A stretch of DNA of 6,813 nt from Fimbriimonadales bacterium (GTDB lineage Bacteria; Armatimonadota; Fimbriimonadia; Fimbriimonadales; ATM1), in the NCBI GenBank assembly GCA_025922995.1, contig JAICGT010000066.1, positions 1 through 6,813 on the forward strand. Reading direction: 5' to 3'. Below, piece after piece: positions 1 to 4,748 of the stretch (position 1 is the stretch's first letter; each line of letters starts with the position of its first letter). Under the pieces are notes generated by a model that was not told the DNA's origin, did not search any database, and saw nothing but the letters and a program-made list of their open reading frames with translations. The translations under genes and the position numbers were made by a program.

Positions 1-600
1 AGCGCATATCACATTACGAATACTCAAATCGACCAAGGGCGGGCGGCGAATTTCAAGACGACGGTCGTGACGCTCGGCGGAAAAATAGTCCGCAACGATA
101 TTAACGGAGTCCTCAATGGAGAGGGTACGGAATGCACGATGAACGGCCTTTATGTCGGCCGAGGCGACCAGCACGTAGACAATCACACTCGGCTCGACCA
201 TGCTCAGCCGCACTGCCCCAGCCATGAACTGTTCAAAGGCATCATGGCCGATAAATCTTCGGCTGTGTTCAACGGCAAGATCATTGTTCGGCAGATTGCC
301 CAGAAAACCGACTCGAAGCAATCGAACATGACGCTGTTGCTATCCGACGGCGCGACGATCAATACGAAACCGCAACTGGAAATCTTCGCCGATGACGTGC
401 GCTGTACGCACGGCGCAACTATCGGCCGACTGGACGCCGACTCGTTGTTCTATCTGCGGTCGCGCGGAATTCCGGAAAAGGAAGCGCGTGGACTGTTGAT
501 TTACGCGTTTGCGAGCGACGTGCTCGACCGTATCGGAATTCCCGTTATTAGAGAAACGCTCGAGGCAAGGCTCTTCAGGCGATTCCACGACGCGCCATGA
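1..600 (+). CDS. sufD: SufD, Fe-S cluster assembly scaffold subunit (5'-truncated)
   Basis: C-terminal 199 residues of a SufB/SufD-family protein. The frame is open from base 1 and the N-terminal half lies outside the window (the family is usually about 400-450 aa). SufD pairs with SufB and the ATPase SufC in the cytosolic SufBCD scaffold where Fe-S clusters are built. Family hallmarks seen are DNHTRLDHAQPHCPSHELFKG, NGKIIVRQIAQKTDSKQSN, INTKPQLEIFADDV and RCTHGATIG. The Cys and His of RCTHGAT (codons at 403-405 and 409-411) match the conserved KCSHGAT site; in E. coli SufD its His (H360) is important for cluster assembly at the SufB-SufD interface. SufD is preferred over SufB because of its overall match to SufD C-termini and its position directly before sufS. 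The stop codon overlaps the sufS start (ATGA). The first in-frame ATG seen here (67) is internal, not a start. Confidence 0.95.
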   Translation, partial: SAYHITNTQIDQGRAANFKTTVVTLGGKIVRNDINGVLNGEGTECTMNGLYVGRGDQHVDNHTRLDHAQPHCPSHELFKGIMADKSSAVFNGKIIVRQIAQKTDSKQSNMTLLLSDGATINTKPQLEIFADDVRCTHGATIGRLDADSLFYLRSRGIPEKEARGLLIYAFASDVLDRIGIPVIRETLEARLFRRFHDAP

Positions 601-1829
601 AGACGACGCGAGAGCGCGAAATAATCGATGTAGCCGGTCGGTTCCCGATTCTCGCGCAACAGGTTTACGGTAAGCGTCTGGTGTATCTCGATAGCGCCGC
701 AACGTCGCAAAAGCCCGACAGTGTGATCGACGCTATTTCCAGTTATTATCGGGAGTTCAACGCAAACGTTCGTCGTGGCGTACACGCTCTCAGCTATAAG
801 TCGACGGAAGCATACGAGGCGACCCGTGCGAAGGTGGCGGCTTTCATCGGGGCGGAGGATCCCGACGAAATTGTATTCACTCGCGGCACGACCGAATCGA
901 TTAATTTGGTAGCTGCGACATTCGGCAACGAGGTTCTTAGCGAAGGCGACGAGATTCTGTTGACGACGCTGGAGCACCATGCGAATATCGTTCCATGGCA
1001 GATGGCGGCAAAGCGAACCGGTGCGCGCGTTATCGTCGCGCCGCTGACCAGCGATGGAGACGTAGACTTACAATTTTTTTCTCGCCTTCTCAGCGAGCGA
1101 ACCAAAATAGTTGCGATCGCACACATTTCCAATGCGCTCGGCACCGTCAACCCGGTAAAGAAGATGACCGAAGTGGCGAAGCGTGCGGGCGCGCACGTGC
1201 TAATCGATGGAGCGCAGGCCGTGCATCATCAAAAGGTCGACGTGCAAGACATCGGTTGCGATTTTTACGCATTCTCCGGGCACAAGATGTACGGCCCAAC
1301 CGGCATCGGCGTATTATACGGAAGAAAGGAATTGCTTGAAGAAATGCCTCCCTATCAAGGAGGAGGCGACATGATAGCATCAGTTAGTTTTGAGAAAACA
1401 CATTTTGCACCGCCGCCGCAAAGGTTTGAAGCCGGCACGCCGAACATCGAGGGTGTAATCGGCCTAAACGCAGCCATCGATTTTATCAATGAGATCGGAT
1501 TCGACGCGGTAACTGCCCATGAAAGCAGTTTGATGGCCGAGATCGAGAAGGTACTGCGCCAACACGATAATGTGTCCATTATCGGCAATCCCAAGCAGCG
1601 TGTTGGAGCAATTTCATTTACCGTCAGAAATGCGCATCCGCACGATGTGGGTACGGTGCTCGATCATGAAGGGATCGCCGTGCGTGCGGGCCACCACTGC
1701 GCACAGCCGTTGATGCGCGCTCTCGATATTCCTGCGACGGTTCGCGCATCTTTCGGGGTTTACAACTCCGTCGACGACATCCGCGCGCTTGGCGCCGCTC
1801 TTGCAAAAGTCGAGGAATTGTTCGGATGA
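597..1829 (+). CDS. sufS: SufS, PLP-dependent cysteine desulfurase
   Basis: 410 aa, the full family length (E. coli SufS is about 406). It removes sulfur from L-cysteine, forming alanine and an active-site persulfide that feeds cluster assembly in the cytosol. It is a class V aminotransferase fold. Visible landmarks are GVHALSYKSTEAYE (61-74), FTRGTTESINLVA (94-106), the PLP-stacking region LEHHANIVPWQ (125-135), the PLP-contacting Asp in IDGAQAVHHQ (D204), the Schiff-base lysine in FSGHKMYGPTG (K230), FEAGTPNIEGVIGL, and the persulfide cysteine in RAGHHCAQPLM (C368). RAGHHCAQPLM is the SufS (group II) type rather than IscS. The start is fixed by the 4-base ATGA overlap with the sufD stop and by full N-terminal alignment. 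It overlaps sufU by 4 bases. With sufU adjacent and no sufE in view, SufU is its likely sulfur acceptor. A run of seven T at 1074-1080 lies inside the gene without disrupting it. Confidence 0.97.
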   Translation: MKTTREREIIDVAGRFPILAQQVYGKRLVYLDSAATSQKPDSVIDAISSYYREFNANVRRGVHALSYKSTEAYEATRAKVAAFIGAEDPDEIVFTRGTTESINLVAATFGNEVLSEGDEILLTTLEHHANIVPWQMAAKRTGARVIVAPLTSDGDVDLQFFSRLLSERTKIVAIAHISNALGTVNPVKKMTEVAKRAGAHVLIDGAQAVHHQKVDVQDIGCDFYAFSGHKMYGPTGIGVLYGRKELLEEMPPYQGGGDMIASVSFEKTHFAPPPQRFEAGTPNIEGVIGLNAAIDFINEIGFDAVTAHESSLMAEIEKVLRQHDNVSIIGNPKQRVGAISFTVRNAHPHDVGTVLDHEGIAVRAGHHCAQPLMRALDIPATVRASFGVYNSVDDIRALGAALAKVEELFG

Positions 1830-2257
1830 TCGACCTGAAGGACTTGTATCAAGAAGTTATTCTCGACCACTTCAGGAACCCTCGCCATGCTGGGCCCATC
1901 GAAGACGCGACACATTTTGCAGACGGCGTTAACCCGCTTTGCGGCGACGAAGTACGACTAAGCGCGCGCGTCGACAACGATACAATATCCGAGCTGGGGC
2001 ATGAGAGTGTGGGCTGCGCAATTTGTGTCGCATCGGCATCGATGATGGCAGAAGCCGCGGTGGGCAAAACGCTCGACCACTTCACCGGCATGGCTCACGA
2101 CTTTTATGCAATGGCCAAGGGCGAAGACAGAGACCTCGGCAAATTATCCGCGCTCGCCGGAGTTTCCCAATTTCCGATGCGCGTAAAATGCGCCACGCTC
2201 GCATGGCATACTCTGGAATCTGCGCTTGCCGGAAAGACTGAGGCAAAGACGGAATGA
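1826..2257 (+). CDS. sufU: SufU, Zn-dependent sulfur acceptor for SufS
   Basis: 143 aa, IscU-like fold. SufU proteins such as that of Bacillus subtilis accept persulfide sulfur from SufS by Zn ligand exchange and pass it to SufBCD, instead of acting mainly as a scaffold. Seen are DHFRNPRHAG (14-23), NPLCGDEV giving C39 and D41, GCAICVASASMM giving C64, and MRVKCATLAWHTLESAL giving C122. C39, D41, C64 and C122 correspond to the four Zn ligands. The segment between the second and third ligand cysteines (residues 65-121) carries the extra loop (about GMAHDFYAMAKGEDRDLG) that separates SufU from IscU. Oddity: position 67 is Cys, where Ser is usual (GCAIS or GCSIS). The ATGA overlaps with sufS and sufT support translational coupling. 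The C-terminus ends in a short charged KTEAKTE tail. Confidence 0.95.
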   Translation: MIDLKDLYQEVILDHFRNPRHAGPIEDATHFADGVNPLCGDEVRLSARVDNDTISELGHESVGCAICVASASMMAEAAVGKTLDHFTGMAHDFYAMAKGEDRDLGKLSALAGVSQFPMRVKCATLAWHTLESALAGKTEAKTE

Positions 2258-2586
2258 CAGACGCTAAGACACCCTTCGAGATGTTGCCGCTGCAGGGCGA
2301 GGTCATCGAGACCATTAGGACGATCTACGACCCGGAGATTCCGGTAAATATTTGGGAGCTCGGCCTCATCTACGACGTCATCGTCAATGCCGAGGGTGAG
2401 GTGGTTGTTCGCATGACACTCACCGCGCCGGCATGTCCGGTTGCCGAGACGTTGCCCGTCGAAGTCGAAGAGAAAGTCAGGGCGGTCGAAGGCGTGACAA
2501 AGGCGCATGTCGAAGTCGTTTGGGATCCGCCGTGGGACATGAGCCGCATGTCCGACGAAGCCAAGTTGGAACTCGGATTGTTCTGA
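2254..2586 (+). CDS. sufT: SufT, MIP18/DUF59 Fe-S maturation factor
   Basis: 110 aa single-domain protein of the MIP18 (DUF59) family, normal length. SufT proteins help mature Fe-S proteins, especially under high Fe-S demand; the exact chemistry is unsettled. Family motifs seen are IYDPEIPVNIWELGLIYDV (24-42), MTLTAPACPVAE with the conserved Cys at C61 (codon 2434-2436), and a C-terminal WDPPWDMSRMSDEAK typical of the bacterial SUF-linked type. It is the last SUF gene here and its start overlaps the sufU stop as ATGA. The order sufD-S-U-T resembles the end of the mycobacterial suf operon. Paralogous DUF59 proteins of the PaaD phenylacetate pathway exist, but the SUF context and sequence favour SufT. 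Confidence 0.93.
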   Translation: MTDAKTPFEMLPLQGEVIETIRTIYDPEIPVNIWELGLIYDVIVNAEGEVVVRMTLTAPACPVAETLPVEVEEKVRAVEGVTKAHVEVVWDPPWDMSRMSDEAKLELGLF

Positions 2587-2592
2587 TTTGCT

Positions 2593-2598
2593 TATAAT
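2593..2598 (+). promoter_or_regulatory. candidate -10 box (TATAAT) before the small Cys-rich gene
   Basis: A perfect TATAAT hexamer lies 7 bases after the sufT stop codon. Transcription starting about 7 bases downstream would begin near 2605, almost at the ATG at 2608, which would give a leaderless or near-leaderless mRNA. No good -35 hexamer sits at the standard 16-18 base spacing; TTGGAA at 2566-2571 is 21 bases away. A TG pair at 2589-2590 is one base out of register for an extended -10. A short AT-rich junction can produce this hexamer by chance, so this is only a candidate. Confidence 0.35.
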
Positions 2599-2607
2599 AT
2601 GCACGGA

Positions 2608-2964
2608 ATGAAACGCATCGTCTGCCTCGCGGTAGGGCTGTCGCTGCTGCTCCTGCAGGGAGCGGCGGCCAGTCGTTACTGCGCGTGCCTGGATGCGATG
2701 TCGAAGCCCTCGTGCTGTGAAAAGCAGATGCCTTGCTGCGACGGAGGCGAGTGCAAGATGCATCCGGACGCAGCAGCGAGCCCGGATATGGCGCTCGATC
2801 TGTTCAAGGCAATCGACGCCGTTTCTTCCCTACCGCTAACTTCTGTCCAACTTTCTATCCTGACAGTTGAACAGATCACCGGGCACACCGAGCCGATCGA
2901 GACCCGCGTTCGTGGTCCCGATTGCGCGTCAAACCCTCTTAGAGCGCCTCCTGTTCAGGCTTAG
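2608..2964 (+). CDS. small secreted cysteine-rich protein, possible periplasmic metal binder
   Basis: 118 aa from the chosen start; family not recognised. The N-terminus is a classic signal peptide: MKR, a hydrophobic core (residues 4-16) and an AAA-S cleavage site near residue 21. The mature start is Cys-dense, with C25, C27, C36, C37, C43, C44 and C49 (one CxC and two CC pairs) followed by KMHP. The rest is low in Cys (only C106) and may form a short helical region. Export and Cys spacing suggest metal binding or disulfides in the periplasm; this is inference. An in-frame ATG at 2599 would add MHG before MKR; 2608 is preferred because it gives a cleaner signal peptide, but neither start has a Shine-Dalgarno sequence. 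It lies 21 bases after sufT and 71 bases before the efflux adaptor, all on one strand, so it may belong functionally to the efflux genes. Homology to a known copper chaperone such as CusF is not visible. Confidence 0.7.
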   Translation: MKRIVCLAVGLSLLLLQGAAASRYCACLDAMSKPSCCEKQMPCCDGGECKMHPDAAASPDMALDLFKAIDAVSSLPLTSVQLSILTVEQITGHTEPIETRVRGPDCASNPLRAPPVQA

Positions 2965-2967
2965 CCC

Positions 2968-2992
2968 ACCGCCGATCTTCGATCTGAGCGGT
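2968..2992 (+). other. imperfect hairpin in the spacer before the efflux genes
   Basis: ACCGC pairs with GCGGT and GATC pairs with GATC around a TTC loop, with a 1-versus-3 base internal bulge. It begins 3 bases after the stop of the Cys-rich gene. No U-tract follows, so it is not a convincing intrinsic terminator. It could be an mRNA processing or stability element, or chance. The rest of the 71-base spacer (2965-3035) shows no clear promoter or operator. Confidence 0.2.
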
Positions 2993-3023
2993 GCTCCTCG
3001 TCCTTAAGTCAATCTCGAACAGC

Positions 3024-3027
3024 GAGG
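3024..3027 (+). promoter_or_regulatory. Shine-Dalgarno GAGG for the RND adaptor
   Basis: GAGG lies 8 bases before the ATG at 3036. It supports that start, and it is the clearest ribosome binding site in the window; the neighbouring genes rely on overlaps or have weak sites. Confidence 0.7.
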
Positions 3028-3035
3028 TCTGAACC

Positions 3036-4748
3036 ATGGAGCCAACGCGCCCAAAGCAAACCAACCGTATACCCCTCGTCATCAGCCTAGTCGCACTCTT
3101 GGCGGTGTTTCTCGTCGTGCGCTGGGTTGTGATCTCCAACCGCCCGGACGGCGCAATGACGCCTATAGAAGCGCAGGCGATGGACATGACCGCCATGAAG
3201 CCACCGCCCGGCGTGTTTCCCGTCGGCGTGGAAACCGTTCAGGCCGGCTCCGCCGCAACCATGCTTAGCGTCCCGGGGTCGGTGGTCGCCTTCTCCGACG
3301 AGGATGTCGTGGCACGAGTCCCCGGTCGCGTCGCGAAAGTCCTCGTGTACCCAGGGGATCGCGTAAAAGCGGGCCAACTTCTGGCGGTCCTGGATGCCGA
3401 CGAGTTAGCTTTGCAGGCTGCTGCCGCGCGTCTGCAAGGCGCAGCCGGCCGGTCCCGCGTCGTTGTCGCGGAGCGTGAGATCGGCCGCCTCTCTGCAGAG
3501 CGAGACGCGGCGGCGGCGGACGTTGCCGCCCACGCGGCGCATGAGCGCGAAGCGCGCGCTGCGAGAACTGCCGCAGCCGCTGAGGCAGCGGGCGCGAAGG
3601 AGGCGTGGAACGCGAAGGCGGCCCTAATCGACGACCGACGAGCAAGCTTGGACTACGCTCAGAAAAACCTCGCGCGAGAAAAGAGCTTGCTCGACGCAGG
3701 GGCGATATCGCGGGACGAGTATGAGCAGGCCGTCGAGACGCGCGACCGCGCGGCAGCACAACTCCGGGCCGCAGAAGCGGAAAGCGAGACCGCGAAGCGA
3801 GCGGCGGACGCAGCACAATCGCGCGTCCTGGTCGCAGACAGCACGATAGCGGTCGCGATCGGCGAACACACTGCAGCACGCATGCGCATCCAGGCCATCG
3901 ATCACGTAATCAACAAGGCTCGAGCCGAAGTCGCTGCAGCGATAGCAGAGGCGTCGGCGATCACTTCCGCAGCGGGCTCCTCGAGCGTCCTCGCCGGATA
4001 CCGTAATTTGCGCGCGTTGGACTCAGCTGTTGTTTCAGAACGCGTTGTCAGCCCAGGCAGTCTTGTCCAACCTGGTCAAACCGTTCTGAAGCTTAAGGTC
4101 ATGAATAAGGTTCGCGTCCAAGCAAAGGTACCCGGGCGGTATGCCGGCGAAATTCGCGAAGGCTCGCCGGTTGTTATCACCGTTGGAGGAAAGACGCGTA
4201 CGGGTCGTATTTCCAGCGTATTCCCCGTTCAGGATTCAATGACGCGCACGTTTACAGTCGAGGCGATTCTCGGGAATTCCGATTCGCTGCTTCAGCCGGG
4301 CGCATTTGTGAATATGGAAATGCAGGCTTCCGGACCACGCGAAGGAATGGCGGTGCGGAATGAGGCGATCCAGACCGACGCTGCCGGAAACAACTTCGTC
4401 TGGGCCCTTAAGGAGCGAGAGTCAATCGGTGAAACCGATTGGACTTGCACCATGCATCCGGAGATTAGCGAGAAGGGACCCGGGATTTGCCCCATCTGCA
4501 AGATGGACTTGACGCCACGCGAATCGACCGCGAAATTCATCGCCGTTAGAAAACCGGTTGTAACGGGTGCAAGGAACGCAAGCACGACCATCGTCGTGAG
4601 TGGTTTGCAAAGTGGGGACCAAGTTATTTTCGGTGGTACCGAAGAATTAACGGAAGGCTCCCCGGTTGCGCCAGTTGCGTGGGGCGAAAGCGGGCCAGCC
4701 GAATTGCCTACTGGATCGGGTTCCAGTGGCGGACACGATGGCCACTAA
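3036..4748 (+). CDS. RND efflux periplasmic adaptor (membrane fusion protein) with internal heavy-metal-binding domain
   Basis: 570 aa, longer than most HlyD/CusB-type adaptors (about 380-450). The adaptor bridges the inner-membrane RND pump and an outer-membrane channel. Order seen: cytoplasmic start; one membrane anchor (about 14-32) with no lipobox Cys; a Met cluster (M41, M49, M51, M54); first half of the lipoyl domain (about 85-120, with VPGRVAKVLVYPGDRVKAGQLLAVLD); a very long Ala/Glu/Arg-rich helical hairpin (about 122-315) containing LLDAGAISRDEYEQA; second lipoyl half (about 325-355); beta-barrel (about 358-430); membrane-proximal domain (about 435-545). Inside this last domain, residues 468-496 form a heavy-metal-binding module, CTMHPE (C471, H474) then CPICKMDL (C485, C488), resembling the HMBD of CusB-like adaptors. 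The C-terminus is Gly/Ser-rich and ends HDGH. A GAGG ribosome binding site lies 8 bases upstream. The last 11 bases overlap the permease gene. Metal export is likely; copper is the first guess, not shown. Confidence 0.93.
   Translation: MEPTRPKQTNRIPLVISLVALLAVFLVVRWVVISNRPDGAMTPIEAQAMDMTAMKPPPGVFPVGVETVQAGSAATMLSVPGSVVAFSDEDVVARVPGRVAKVLVYPGDRVKAGQLLAVLDADELALQAAAARLQGAAGRSRVVVAEREIGRLSAERDAAAADVAAHAAHEREARAARTAAAAEAAGAKEAWNAKAALIDDRRASLDYAQKNLAREKSLLDAGAISRDEYEQAVETRDRAAAQLRAAEAESETAKRAADAAQSRVLVADSTIAVAIGEHTAARMRIQAIDHVINKARAEVAAAIAEASAITSAAGSSSVLAGYRNLRALDSAVVSERVVSPGSLVQPGQTVLKLKVMNKVRVQAKVPGRYAGEIREGSPVVITVGGKTRTGRISSVFPVQDSMTRTFTVEAILGNSDSLLQPGAFVNMEMQASGPREGMAVRNEAIQTDAAGNNFVWALKERESIGETDWTCTMHPEISEKGPGICPICKMDLTPRESTAKFIAVRKPVVTGARNASTTIVVSGLQSGDQVIFGGTEELTEGSPVAPVAWGESGPAELPTGSGSSGGHDGH

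Noticed and set aside
1074..1080. Run of seven T as a terminator or frameshift site
   Set aside because: It is inside sufS, has no stem before it, and the SufS frame continues normally on both sides.
2104..2763. 219-codon open frame on the - strand
   Set aside because: It lies opposite sufU, sufT and the Cys-rich gene, has no recognisable motif, and its protein is a composition-driven Arg/His-rich shadow.
2968..2992. Hairpin as an intrinsic terminator
   Set aside because: The stem is interrupted and no T-run follows, so it is recorded only as a weak hairpin.
3265..3879. 204-codon open frame on the - strand
   Set aside because: Opposite the GC-rich Ala-coding coiled-coil part of the adaptor; the Arg/Pro-rich translation is typical of an antisense shadow.
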